Shown: positions 31,736 to 42,188, counted from the stretch's first letter. The stretch: 64,000 bases of DNA from Palaemon carinicauda (GCF_036898095.1 NC_090731.1:140718427-140782426), one strand, 5' to 3'. A program made the numbers and translations. Notes: generated from the sequence alone by a model not told the origin.

Positions 31736-32660
31736 CAGACTTCTTTTTGTACCTCAGTAAGGAAAGCTTCTCTCAGTCTTGGCAATGTAGGGCTATCACG
31801 CAGCCTTGAGCCTCATCTGTAGACGGAGAAGGGGTTGACCTCTCCGCCTCAGAAGACATCGCCTTGGTTGTTTCGGTGTTGGAGTGATCTTGCCTCCCAC
31901 TTGAGATTAGACCATCTCCTTGAGACGTGTCTTACGTTCACTGAAGGTTCTGCCCTATGTGCCCTTAAGGGCCTCAGACTACTCTCTGAACCTTAAGACC
32001 GTATTCCTCGTACCTCTGTCCTCCGCTAAAAGGGTCAGTGAGCTACATGGTCTGTCTTGCGTCACCCATTCTAAGAGATGGGGGGGGGGCCGAGTGTTTT
32101 GCAACTTCAAACCAGGCTTGGTGGCTAGACTCATAATCCTTCATCTACCAATGGGAGATTTCGAGAATTTCCACTCTTAATAGGTAACACAGGATGCAGT
32201 CCAGTCGTTACTATGCCCAGTAAGGGCGTCAAAGAAATAACTGAGGCGCACCAGACTTTTCAGACCGCGACGTCTCCGTCATCTCTTCCTTGTACCAACA
32301 GGGTAAAGAAGAGAATCTCTTGCAACACCATCTCTTTCTGACTTAAAGTTATTGCGAGGTCTTTTCACGGAGACCCAGAGGCAGCACAACCCAGAGCCCA
32401 TCAAGTTAGGAGAGTGGCTGCTTCTCTGGTGTTTAAGAGAATTTTCTCGGTCTCTCAAGTCTTAAGTGTTGGGGTCTGGAAACGCCAATCTACATTCACT
32501 GCTCACTATTTGAGCGACGTGACACACAGGTCTCTAGACACCCTTTTTATAGGGCCTATTGTGACAGGTCAACAGATGCTGTTACTACCTTACTCCCTTT
32601 CGGGGACAGTAACCATTGGTTGAGGATTCTGGGTTACACTAGGTGTTAAGAAGGACATCC
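31736..32660 (+). pseudogene. DIRS-C tyrosine recombinase remnant
   Basis: Pieces read an N-terminal part with several stops, then SDYSLNLKTVFLVPLSSAKR with the arginine box AKRVSELHG near 32030. After frame loss come KKRISCNTISF near 32.31 kb, the HxxR box HQVRRVAASLVFKRI near 32.40 kb and the tyrosine segment FTAHYLSDVTHRSLDTLF near 32.49 kb. It has multiple stops. The 3' half is duplicated downstream. Confidence 0.78.
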
Positions 32661-33502
32661 ATCGATCTTCTTCGTCTCCTTCTCCCCCACATCTGGGGAT
32701 CCTAGCCTGTATCCAGTTTCAGCTGGACTCGCCAATGGAAATAAGGTATGATACTCATCTGATTCCTCTCGCAGAGTATAAGTTATACTCGTGATCACGA
32801 GGTTTTCCCCTTGGCAAGGTCGGGGGAATCCTAAGTTTGAAATAGGTAACACAGGATGCAGTCCAGTCGTTACTATGCCCAGTAAGGGCGTCAAAGAAAT
32901 AACTGAGGCGCACCAGACTTTTCAGACCGCGACGTCTCCGTCATCTCTTCCTTGTACCAACAGGGTAAAGAAGAGAATCTCTTGCAACACCATCTCTTTC
33001 TGACTTAAAGTTATTGCGAGGTCTTTTCACGGAGACCCAGAGGCAGCACAACCCAGAGCCCATCAAGTTAGGAGAGTGGCTGCTTCTCTGGTGTTTAAGA
33101 GAATTTTCTCGGTCTCTCAAGTCTTAAGTGTTGGGGTCTGGAAACGCCAATCTACATTCACTGCTCACTATTTGAGCGACGTGACACACAGGTCTCTAGA
33201 CACCCTTTTTATAGGGCCTATTGTGACAGGTCAACAGATGCTGTTACTACCTTACTCCCTTTCGGGGACAGTAACCATTGGTTGAGGATTCTGGGTTACA
33301 CTAGGTGTTAAGAAGGACATCCATCGATCTTCTTCGTCTCCTTCTCCCCCACATCTGGGGATCCTAGCCTGTATCCAGTTTCAGCTGGACTCGCCAATGG
33401 AAATAAGGTATGATACTCATCTGATTCCTCTCGCAGAGTATAAGTTATACTCGTGATCACGAGGTTTTCCCCTTGGCAAGGTCGGGGGAATCCTAAGTTT
33501 GA
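32179..33502 (+). repeat. 662-bp tandem duplication of the DIRS-C recombinase 3' end
   Basis: 32179-32840 and 32841-33502 are identical as far as I can read. Both contain the same 69-codon frame (32414-32623 and 33076-33285) covering the recombinase C terminus, and the same 3' non-coding sequence to CCTAAGTTTGAA. The upstream recombinase and downstream ICR are present only once. Confidence 0.95.
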
Positions 33503-33705
33503 AGGGGTCCGAGTCGAATGTTCCTGACCCACTTCATCCTGAAACATTTGTTTCCATGAAGTTGCAAACCTTCAGTCGTACTGAGATTCTGGGGATATAC
33601 AAAGAAAGAAGATAATGGAAGATTGTTGCTTCAAAAGAGTCTAGTCTGAGGATTATCTTCTCTAAAGATAGGGAACTCCTTGGCCACCCTGGCCTCAAGA
33701 CTAAA

Positions 33706-34050
33706 TCTCCTATAGTAAAGAATGAGGGTTTGTATTTAGTGTAGGAACAAATGACAAACTTATAACAGAGTTTGTATTTTTCCTAACATACAAACCCGAA
33801 TTCTTTACACAAATCTTCCCTCCATCACTGCCCCCCTAGGATAGTCCTAACTAGAATCCGATTGAAGGTAAACAGCAGCTACCGACCGGCGGTCCCCCAC
33901 CACTGACAGGTGGGTAATTACCTGTCCGGTCGTTAACGACCTTGTTAAGGTTTTTCTGCCATATTTTTCCAGCTCGCGCTAGAATATCTCTCCTATAGTA
34001 AGGAATTCGGGTTTGTATGTTAGGAAAAATACAAACTGTTATAAGTTTGT
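33706..34050 (+). repeat. DIRS-C internal complementary region and right ITR
   Basis: 33706-33756 is complementary to the left end (26808-26860). 33757-33808 is complementary to the outer right end (about 33995-34050). They meet at GGAACAAATGAC. The right ITR, 33860-34020, pairs with 26830-26990. Confidence 0.86.
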
Positions 34051-34069
34051 AATTTTCCGTATTTTGTTG

Positions 34070-34520
34070 CTAAAATCTGTCACCTTCACTCACTTGACCC
34101 TCTTTAACTCAAAATTTCATATCCTTATACTCTCTCCTTTTCTTTACTTTTTTTTCTATTTCTAATTTCATTATCATTTCCAGTATATTCAGAAGAAATC
34201 TCAGGCTACTTTGTCCTAATTTTTCTACTATACATAAGTTCAGCAGGGCTAACTTTGGTTACATTATGTGGAGTAGATCGGTAAGTCTTCAAAAATGTAT
34301 GCAATTCTTTACCTTCGGCTCTTATTGTTTTAATAGCCTTCATAATGGATCAATTTTGTCTCCACGTTGCCATTTGCCTGTGGAGAACATGGTGTCACCT
34401 TCCTATGAACCATGTCATTTACATTAAAAAAGTTCTTAAATTCCCAAGAAGTAAATTGTGTACCATTGCCAGTCACAATGAACTCCGGCAAACTTTGAGA
34501 TGTAAACCAATTATCCAGAC
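34070..34520 (-). pseudogene. gypsy-type (Ty3) integrase, C-terminal half, cut by DIRS-D
   Basis: The minus strand reads an LTR-retrotransposon integrase core: LDNWFTSQSLPEFIV, NGTQFTSWEFKNFF, then VTPCSPQANGNVE, and after a frameshift near 34.35 kb, IKTIRAEGKELHTFLKTYRS and SPAELMYSRKIRTKLPEI. The DIRS-D left end follows immediately upstream in the minus-strand sense (about 34521). The remaining N-terminal half is on the other side of DIRS-D at 39.05-39.25 kb. Confidence 0.85.
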
Positions 34521-34645
34521 TTGTTCCGACGCGATATACAAACCTTGTAATCATTCAACATAGGAATTCGCTTCAGCTCAGCTGAAAACAGCCGAAGAGA
34601 AAGAAAAGCAGGCAGTTGTGCTGATTGGTTGGCTGGCGGTATGGG

Positions 34646-35380
34646 GCAGAGTCTTCTGTGTCTTGTCCTCTCCCTCTTGACCCAGCGGTCGGAGCGCTTG
34701 CTGGGGGTTCCTCGGTCGAGAGCTTGAAATCCCAGAGAGTGGCCTTCTCGGCCTCTGAGATTTCAACTATGGAGTCCATCTCTGTAGCTGCTCTCGAGGC
34801 TGCTTTGTGGCACAACCACTGGTGTGGTACGGCCACAGGTTTCACGCGGGACACCAAGCTCGTTAACCCCGAACACATGGAGCAATACAGGAACCTGGCT
34901 TTGTCCGGTGGGAAAGCTGTTGTTTTTCTCTTGGGCCACCTTGTTACCCAGTATGGCAATCTGATCCTCAAAAATCGGGAGGTAGTAGCCACTCGTTTGG
35001 CAAGATAGATTGGTTCAGGAGAGGCCCTGGCACTCTGGAACTTTCCTATTAGAGCTGTAACTTCTCTCTTTCCACCAGAGGAAGTTCGGGCCGTGCGGGA
35101 TAAATGGCACTCTACTCGGAGGACTCCATTATCCACCAGGTGCAAGCTGTGAGTTTCAAGGGACCTGGTCCCGCGAAACTGTCCGCAGCCAGGCCAAGTC
35201 AGGCCAAGCCCACGGGAAGTGGCATGAGTACTACTGGTCGTGCTCTTGCTGCTCCTGTGCAGCCGAGACCTGCTCCTGTTCAGAAGGGTTCTGCCCCCAA
35301 ACAGACCTTTCAGCCTCCCTTGGGAGCTCCGCCACATCAGGGAAAGAACAGGGGGAAGCAAGGGAAAGGGAAACACTGAG
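34646..35380 (+). pseudogene. DIRS-D gag, C-terminal portion
   Basis: The frame 34625-35008 reads AFSASEISTMESISVAALEA and EQYRNLALSGGKAVVFLLGH to a TAG at 35006. A frame from 35104 continues with the basic, Gly/Pro-rich tail (KNRGKQGKGKH) typical of the end of DIRS Gag here. The N-terminal Cys-rich part is absent, and the left ITR runs straight into the C-terminal gag, so there is a 5' internal deletion. Confidence 0.65.
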
Positions 35381-35399
35381 ATTGGCTTTCCACTTCCCA

Positions 35400-37084
35400 T
35401 GCTGCGGAGGGTAGGAGGATGCCTATCGCGCCATTGGGCAATGTGGCAGCACCTCGGGGCCGAGGAATGGGTAGTGTCGACCCTTCGCGAAGGGTACAAG
35501 CTCCCATTCGTCCTTCATCGCCCCCTCCCCTATCCTCCACTCTAACAGCGTTCCACACACGCTCCAACATCCCTGAAGGCTCTGGCCTTGGAGGCGGAGG
35601 TCCAGGAAATGTTGGAGAGGGATGCGCTAGAAGTCGTACACGATCAGTCACCAGGAGGTTGGAGACCGATCATCAACCTTTCGCCATTGAACAAGTTTGT
35701 TCAGCAAACTGCGTTCAAGATGCTAACAGTTCGCATTGTGCTGTTAGCCATCAGGCAGTACGACTTTATGCTTTCAATAGACTTGAAGGACGTGTACTTT
35801 TCAAGTACCAGTTCATCGGTCGTCTAGAAAGTACCTCCGATTCATCCTCCAGGGCACGGTGTACCAGTTCAAAGTACTGTGCTTCGGACTCTGCACAGCT
35901 CCTCAAGTCTTCACGCGAGTGTACACGACGGTAGCAGCTTGGGCCCACTCGAGGGGCCTCCGCATACTAATGTACCTCGATGACTGGCTGATTCTCGCTC
36001 CCTTGCAGGAGCAGTTGAGTCAGGATCGAGACTTGCTTCTGGCAGTCTGTCGCGATCTGGGGATCGTGGTTAACTGCAAGAAGTCGAACCTCATTCCCAA
36101 GCAGAAGGTGAAGTATCTGGGAATGCTGATCGACTCGGCATTCCAGCCCTCCAGTGGCAAGCTCTTCTAGGTTACCTTTCCTCACTGTAGAAGATCGTTC
36201 CTTTTGGGTGGATCCATCTCCGCTCCCTTCATGTGGTGTCTGAAGGAGCAGTGGTCGGCAGCCACCGATCCTCCCTCTCGTCCGGTCCTCATGGAACGCG
36301 AGGTAAGAGAGGATCTCCTTTGGTGGCTAAATGAGGAGAACCTCATGAGAGGGTTTTCTCATAAACCCTCCTCCACCTCAGTTCCGTCTGTTCACAGACG
36401 CGTCCACGGAAGGTTGGGGTGCACACCTGGACGACTTGGTCATGTCAGGTGTGTGGTCGGAAGAGGAGAAACACCTGCACATCAATGTGCTGGAAATTAT
36501 GGCTGTCTCAAGAGCACTCTTTAATTTCCAAGCCCGTTGGAGAGAGCATTCGGTAGTGCTGATGAGCGACATCACGTCCGTGGTCGCGCACGTCAAGCAA
36601 GGGGGCATACTCTCACGTCCCTTGCAGCAGTTGACGAGGCAGGTGTTTCTGTGGGCAGAGAGTCAACACGTAACCTTGTCAGCCAGGTATATTCCAGGCA
36701 AGAGAAGTGTTCGGGCAGATGCCCTAAGTCGCAGAAACCAGGTACAGTAATAGGGGCAGAATGGTCTCTTCACCCTTAGGTTGCGGGTAGAGTACTTGAC
36801 CTCTGGGGAGAACCATGCATCGACCTTTCGCAACACGGCACAATGCCAAGCTTGCTGTGTTTTGCTCTCCAGTACCAGATCCCGCGGCTGCGTTTGAAGA
36901 CGCACTGCAACATCCTTGGGATCCACCGGATTGCTACACGTTTCCCACCCCTTTTTGCTTGCTTCATGCAGTCGTGTACCAGGTCCTAGTAGCTCCAGGA
37001 CTCAGGATGACTCTCATTGCTCCACTATGGCCACATATGGAGTGGTTTCCTGATCTGTTGTCGCTCCTGGTCGAGGCACCGTGA
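35400..37084 (+). pseudogene. DIRS-D RT-RNase H, frameshifted
   Basis: The RT upstream segment (LREGYKLPFVLHRPL) is followed by a stop at 35543-35545, then LEAEVQEMLERDALEVVHDQ and YDFMLSIDLKDVYF. One extra T near 35797 shifts the frame to YQFKVLCFGLCTAPQVFTRV and the catalytic YLDDW near 35972. After a TAG at 36168 and a deletion of the RT thumb, RNase H reads FTDASTEGWGAHL, LHINVLEIMAV, LMSDITSVVAHV and VRADALSRRNQV. The C-terminal MTLIAPLWPHMEWFPDLL ends at 37084. Confidence 0.83.
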
Positions 37085-37199
37085 GAGCAACCACACTCGC
37101 GCAATCTCCTTCGGCAACCCTTGTCAAACAGGTACCACCCGGCAGTGCAGTCACTCAGACTTCACGCGTGGAGACTATCCAGCATCTCCTCAGAACGCG

Positions 37200-38214
37200 A
37201 GGCTTTTCGCGACTCGTTGCGAGAGACATGTAAGGGTATCTTAGAAGATCCCCCTCCTCAGTCTACCAGGGGAAGTGGTTGGTCTTTTGTGATTGGTGTT
37301 GTGGAAGGGGTATCTCTCCAGTCGGAGCCTCTCTGACTCAGATCGCAGACTTCCTAGTCTTTCTTCGCAGAGATAAGCTCCTTTTGGTTTCTGCCATTAA
37401 AGGGTACAGGTCTGCCCTTGCAATGGTATTCCGTCTGAAGGTCATAGATATCTCCAACACCCTGGGGATTTCTATGCTCATTAAGAGCTTCGAAGAGTCT
37501 CATCCCCCGAGGGAACTTAGAGTTCCCCAGTGGGATGTCACCTTAATTCTCAGGTCTCTTACTCGTGTTCCTTATGAACCCTTGAGCCGTGCCCCAAACA
37601 GGCACTTGACCTTTAGGACTGTTTTTTCTGCTAGCTTAGCATAGGCGAAGAAAGTCGGGCAGTTACATGGCCTCTCCTGTAATGTCACTCACGCAGAGGG
37701 TTGGAAGGATATCTCCTCGAGTTTTGTGCCAGAGTTTGTGGCCAAGACTCAGAACCCAGCGATCCACGATCCCAGGTTTGAGGCCTTCACTATTTCTTCT
37801 TTACCAGATGTGGCGGTTCAGGTGAGAGGCTTCTCTGTCCCGTCAGGTGTCTCCGGCGCTATCTTAAGCGAAGTCAGCATCTCAGACCTGAATGTCGACG
37901 ACTTCATTAGCACCGGCAGAACCAAGAGGGAGGTGTCGAGGAACACGATATCCTTCTGGATCCGTGAGACCACCCGCAAGGCGTATGAGACTTCCTCAAG
38001 AGTCCAAGCACCAGCGAGGGTTAAAGCTCACGAGATCAGGGGCATTGCCGCCACACTCGCTTTTAAGAGAAATCTTGCAGTGGGCCAAGTGCTGAAGGCT
38101 GGCGTTGGGAAACGCCAGACCACCTTTACGGCCTTTTACTTGAGGGAGTTTATGCACAAGTCCTTGGACACCTTTGTTCTTGGCCCTGTGGTAGCAGCTC
38201 AAGTTATTGTCTGA
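37200..38214 (+). pseudogene. DIRS-D tyrosine recombinase with one stop and a lost catalytic Arg
   Basis: One frame from about 37279 to 38214 reads the recombinase: TQIADFLVFLRRDKLLLVSA, IKGYRSALAMVFRL, RHLTFRTVFSASLA, then a TAG at 37642-37644, then AKKVGQLHG where other elements have AKRVSE, so the first catalytic arginine is replaced by lysine. The HxxR box HEIRGIAATLAFKRN and the tyrosine segment FTAFYLREFMHK are intact. It ends at a TGA at 38212-38214. Confidence 0.85.
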
Positions 38215-38699
38215 CCTTTCTAGTTCCTCTGGGACAGGGAAGTCTCTTGTGTTGATTTTATGTTATGTTTGGCAGTGTGAAAGTAGTCTGCAGGTGATCC
38301 GCCTTTCTCTCTGTCTCCTCCTTTGGAGTTCCATACATCAAGACAAGTCTTCCCAGGTAAGATTGCTAGAGTTTGTTTACAAGTATTCTCCCCCCGTCTT
38401 CTGCTAGGCAGGGAAGACGGTAGATGTATAAACCCTTTGCCTTTTGGTTTTGGAGTTTCATCCAGTCACAGTGACCCTAGGGTCGAGTGTCTCTTACGTT
38501 CACGCTCTCCGGTTGAGCAATGCTCTTACACATCGTGCGGCAGCTCCCAGTCTCTCAGACCCCACCATCATAATGTCGGGTCAAGAGACGGGTGGGTGGA
38601 TTTAGTCCTCTGCTCTCATTCGAGACCAGGTCTATACCCGGGCAGTTAGCTGTCCACAAGCAGTAAAGGCAGACTTCCCACCAACCAGTGAGTCTTCCT
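38215..38699 (+). other. DIRS-D 3' non-coding region
   Basis: No supported frame lies between the recombinase stop and the ICR. Confidence 0.5.
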
Positions 38700-39048
38700 A
38701 TATTAAATGATTACGAGGTTTGTATATCGCGTCGGAACAATTGACAATTTGTCCTAAATTGTATTTTTCGTAGTTATACAAACCTGTAATCATTTAATAT
38801 AAATGCCCGCCTCTACCACCCCTGTCATGTTCCACATTGAGCCTAAAGTGTTTGAATGAGGAAAGCGGGCTGGCGGGGCGAGGGGGGGGGGGAGCTAAGC
38901 TCCGCTCCATACCGCCAGCCAACCAATCAGCACAACTGCCTGCTTTTCTTTCTCTTTGGCTGTTTTCAGCTGAGCTGAAGCGAATTCTTATATTAAATGA
39001 TTACGGGTTTGTATAGCTAGGAAAAATACAATTTAGGACAAATTGTCA
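38700..39048 (+). repeat. DIRS-D internal complementary region and right ITR
   Basis: 38700-38735 is complementary to the left end and 38738-38806 to the right end, meeting at GGAACAATTGAC. The right ITR from about 38907 (CCATACCGCCAGCCAACC) to 39030 pairs with 34535-34645. Confidence 0.86.
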
Positions 39049-39250
39049 TATTTTTTTACAGTAGTAGAACTAGTAGAATATATTCCTACTTCAAACCATC
39101 TGGAATAATAATGTACAGTAACTAATAAATTTTCAACACTTGACAATGGATCACATATATCTACACCAATATGTTGCAGTGGTGTGTCTGGTAAAGGAGT
39201 TGGTTTCAAGGGTTCTGGCCTATTATTACTACTTGTAAACAAACATGCTC
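39049..39250 (-). pseudogene. gypsy-type (Ty3) integrase, N-terminal half
   Basis: The minus strand reads NNRPEPLKPTPLPDTPLQHI, GVDICDPL, then LLVTVHYYSRWFEV and STSSTTVKK, the start of the integrase catalytic core with its first aspartate (GVDI). It ends at the DIRS-D right end, and the continuation is at 34520 downward. Upstream it is lost at the TA repeat. Confidence 0.82.
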
Positions 39251-39295
39251 TACAATTTATTTATTCTCTTTGATATTTATGGAAACATTCTTAAT

Positions 39296-39298
<3 letters not shown>

Positions 39299-39359
<61 letters not shown>
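39299..39359. repeat. (TA)n microsatellite
   Basis: About 30 uninterrupted TA units, immediately before the left end of DIRS-F. Confidence 0.95.
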
Positions 39360-39362
<3 letters not shown>

Positions 39363-39364
39363 AA

Positions 39365-39535
39365 TTTTAAATATTTAACTTAGCCGGTGAATATATAGCT
39401 GCAACTCTGTTGCTCGACAGACAAACTGTACAGAAAAAACTCGCCAGCGATCGCTATACAAGTTGCGGGTGTGCCCAACAGCGCCATCTGTCGACCAGAT
39501 ACCAAGCTCAATGTAAACAAAGACTCAATTTTCTC
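39365..39535 (+). repeat. DIRS-F left inverted terminal repeat
   Basis: 39388-39535 is complementary to 45689-45838. The outer 39365-39400 is complementary to the first half of the ICR (45551-45586). It contains GCGATCGC and GGGTGTGCCCAACAGCGCC blocks that recur, slightly changed, in the ITR of element G. Confidence 0.92.
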
Positions 39536-39713
39536 TCTGTCGACGTGTCGACAAGACATACTTTACTCGCTGTTGCTAAACTGGAGTTTTTCACATCATA
39601 TTGGTGAAGTACTATATTCTGGTTTTGAGCTTTCGCTGTGCAGGGTTTTTCTTCAAACAAATCCTTGAACTCTTTTTTGTATCGGATTCTTTGTTGATGA
39701 CTTAGATCGTTTT

Positions 39714-42188
39714 TTGGAATTTTCCCTTGACCAATTCAAAATGGCTGACCCTTCACAAGTTCCCAAATTTAGAAAATGCAATGCTAGGGACTGTTCTAGG
39801 CGTCTTCCGAAGGCTTCTATCGACCCTCACACTGTTTGTTCCAATTGTCGGGGTAAAACCTGTCAATTGGAAGATCGGTGTGAGGAGTGCGTGGGCCTTT
39901 CGGAATTCGATTTTATCGAATTTGAAAAGTACACACGCAGGCTAGAGAGAGATAGAATTAGGAGAACTTCTTCTAGGTCTATTGATGTTTCCTCTCCTCA
40001 TGCCCCACAACCTATTCCTTCCCCTGTAGTGGTTGTTCCTAACCCCCCTCCTAGCACTCAGGAACCTTCGATGGCTGACATGATGCGTGCCATCCATGCC
40101 CTGGGGGAGAGAGTTGAGTCCCTTGCAAGTGACCGCAATCAGCTCATGGCGGATGTTAAGGAGCTTAAGTGCCAAAGTGCAGTGGGAAGTGCTAAAGTGC
40201 CAAGTGATAGTGTTGTGAACAGTGTTGCGCTTGAGGGTTCGTCTGTTCGTGCCTGTCGTCCTCCTAGTCCGGGACCTCTTGCAAGCTCCCAAGTCCAGGG
40301 GAGAAGCAATGTCGCACGACGCATGGGTTCGAGAGGCTTTAATCAGCGAACAGACGTTCCCTCCATGGTATCAGGCGTATCTCCCCAAGATCGCCCCTAC
40401 CTACGTAAGACGAGAGAGCCCATTTATACCTCGTCGTCTGAAGGTGTTTCTCGTAAGAAACTTTGGACCAAGGTCTCACGACCTTTAAAACGTAAATCGG
40501 TCCCTTCAGGACAAGTCCAACGTCCCGGCTGTAGCCACTGGGTCAGTTCGGACTCGTTGCCGTCATCTGATGACTGCTCACCGCCTAAGAGAGGCAAAGC
40601 GGTACCGCTTCAGGCTCTAACACCGTCTGTCGCCGCACCTGCTCCCGTAGACCCTAAATGGGCTTTGCTGCAAGACATGCAGTCCAAGCTTACGTCTTTG
40701 ATGCAGGACTTTCATGCGGAGAAGGTTGCTGCCGTACCAGCAGCGAGTGCAGTACCTAGCCTACAACCTTCCAAGCGATCGGTTGTGCGTCCTGTTGACG
40801 CTGAGGTAACCTTCTCCCGTATACCAGTTGAGGGGGTTCCTCCACCGATGCGATCCAGTGTGGGTTGCCAGCCGCATGTTGACGTTAAGCGACGCACGGA
40901 GGTGGTTGTTGACGTTCTGGACGTTCAACAACCATCAGAGGTGACTTGTTTTGACGCGGTGCGTCAACCTCCGCAACCCAGTGTGGTTTCCACTGCGCAA
41001 CCCAGTCGGTCTAGACAGTCTCGGGTAGACGGTGTGCGTCCTCGCGCTACCATGGTTGTTGACAGTTCACAGACTGTGCAGCAGTTTCATGACGTTGCGT
41101 CCGGCTCCGTCACGCATGCACCAGTGCGACCGGACTCAGCGAACCAGACGTTACCCACTCCGTTGCCGTTTCCGCATCAGTTTTCGGATGAGGAACTTTC
41201 TGATGATGATGTTGCTGCACATCAAGATGATCAACAATCGGAACTGGACGAGCCTAAGTCAACGCAACCATCTTTGGACTTTAGAAAAGTTTTGGCTATT
41301 TTCAAAGAGTTGTTTCCTGACCAGTTTGTTTCTGTGGCTCCTCGTTCTCCGCCTTCAGAGTTTGTTTTAGGCATGCCTTCTGCCGCACCTGCCTTTACTA
41401 GACTCGTCCTAGCACGCTCGTCTAAGAGAGCTTTGCGGCTGATAGGAGACTGGTTAGAGTCCAAGAAGAGTTTAGGGAAAACAGCATTTGCTTTTCCCCC
41501 TGCTAAACTCTCTTCTAGATCGAGCGTCTGGTATGCCACGGGAGAAGTTCTCGGCTTGGGAGTTCCTGCCTCTGCCCAGGGCGACTTCTCAAGTCTTGTA
41601 GGCTCTCCCCGCCGCCTTGCCATGAGACGCTCAAAGATTTGTTGGTCATCATCGGACCTGGACCACCTTATGAAAGGAATCTTTAGGGCTTTTGAAGTCT
41701 TTAACTTCTTAGACTGGTGCCTAGGAGCCCTGAGCAGGAAAATCTCTTCGACAGATAAAGAGACTTCTTTGCTCATTATGTCCTGCATGGACAAGGCCGT
41801 CCGTGATGGGTCCAATGAGCTTGCTGCCTCATTTGCGTCCGGAGTCCTGAAAAAGCGAGAGTCTCTCTGCTCGTTCCTGTCTGCTGGAGTTACACCATTC
41901 CAGAGATCTGAGCTCCTCTTTGCTCCCCTTTCCAAGAGCCTATTTCCAGAAGTCCTGATAAAGGAAATAGCTGCTTCGTTAGTGCAGAAGGACACTCACG
42001 ATCTAGTTGCGTCCTCAGCTCGCAAAGCTCCCCCTTTGCCTACATTGTCTGCTAGACCGAGGATTGACACTCCAGCGTCTCGCTTTATTCCGCCCTTTCG
42101 TGGCAGAGCCTCCAGCAGAGGAGGTGCTCGTGCCGAAGGGAAGCGAGGGAAGAGGAAAGGATCCAAGTCCTCTAAGGGCAGAGTCTGA
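39714..42188 (+). CDS. DIRS-F Gag-like protein
   Basis: This is an 824-residue structural protein if the first ATG is used. The ATG at 39741 (MADPSQVPKFRKC) is as likely, because element G has an equivalent MADP start. Near residues 40-60 lies VCSNCRGKTCQLEDRCEEC, a CX2CX3CX5CX2C motif conserved in G and B and possibly zinc-binding. A probable coiled coil follows at about 119-150 (RAIHALGERVESLASDRNQ), then a long Ser/Pro/Val-rich middle, a more conserved domain at about 545-780 (DLDHLMKGIFRAFEVFNFLD, MDKAVRDGSNELAASFASG) and a basic tail (EGKRGKRKGSKSSKGRV). It overlaps the RT ORF by 182 nt. Confidence 0.85.
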   Translation: MEFSLDQFKMADPSQVPKFRKCNARDCSRRLPKASIDPHTVCSNCRGKTCQLEDRCEECVGLSEFDFIEFEKYTRRLERDRIRRTSSRSIDVSSPHAPQPIPSPVVVVPNPPPSTQEPSMADMMRAIHALGERVESLASDRNQLMADVKELKCQSAVGSAKVPSDSVVNSVALEGSSVRACRPPSPGPLASSQVQGRSNVARRMGSRGFNQRTDVPSMVSGVSPQDRPYLRKTREPIYTSSSEGVSRKKLWTKVSRPLKRKSVPSGQVQRPGCSHWVSSDSLPSSDDCSPPKRGKAVPLQALTPSVAAPAPVDPKWALLQDMQSKLTSLMQDFHAEKVAAVPAASAVPSLQPSKRSVVRPVDAEVTFSRIPVEGVPPPMRSSVGCQPHVDVKRRTEVVVDVLDVQQPSEVTCFDAVRQPPQPSVVSTAQPSRSRQSRVDGVRPRATMVVDSSQTVQQFHDVASGSVTHAPVRPDSANQTLPTPLPFPHQFSDEELSDDDVAAHQDDQQSELDEPKSTQPSLDFRKVLAIFKELFPDQFVSVAPRSPPSEFVLGMPSAAPAFTRLVLARSSKRALRLIGDWLESKKSLGKTAFAFPPAKLSSRSSVWYATGEVLGLGVPASAQGDFSSLVGSPRRLAMRRSKICWSSSDLDHLMKGIFRAFEVFNFLDWCLGALSRKISSTDKETSLLIMSCMDKAVRDGSNELAASFASGVLKKRESLCSFLSAGVTPFQRSELLFAPLSKSLFPEVLIKEIAASLVQKDTHDLVASSARKAPPLPTLSARPRIDTPASRFIPPFRGRASSRGGARAEGKRGKRKGSKSSKGRV

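Larger units (their letters stand above)
26808..34050 (+). mobile_element. DIRS-like retrotransposon C, RT-RNase H deleted
   Basis: The left end is TTTGTTCC near 26808 and the right end GTTTGT near 34050, with ITRs and an ICR at 33706-33808. The interior holds a very long repeat-filled gag region (27.09-31.7 kb), a SINE-like insert and a recombinase remnant whose 3' part is tandemly duplicated. No RT or RNase H motif is found; gag runs almost directly into the recombinase, so it is an internal-deletion derivative. Confidence 0.8.
34521..39048 (+). mobile_element. DIRS-like retrotransposon D inserted in a gypsy integrase
   Basis: The left end is TTGTTCCGACGCG (about 34521) and the right end AATTGTCA (about 39048). 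ITRs pair 34535-34645 with 38907-39030, and an ICR sits at 38700-38806. The interior holds a shortened gag, RT, RNase H and recombinase, all in order but with several stops and frameshifts. The insertion splits a minus-strand integrase with almost no loss of codons. Confidence 0.88.

Noticed and set aside
35000..38214. Novel RT plus tyrosine recombinase defence system
   Set aside because: RT-RNase H plus tyrosine recombinase with ITRs and ICR is the known DIRS retrotransposon arrangement.
39299..39359. Target duplication of DIRS-F formed by TATATATG-type sequence on both sides
   Set aside because: The left flank is a TA microsatellite, so the match is not informative, and DIRS elements are not expected to make target duplications.
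41231..41995. 254-residue minus-strand frame
   Set aside because: It is antisense to the intact DIRS-F gag and has no motif of its own.
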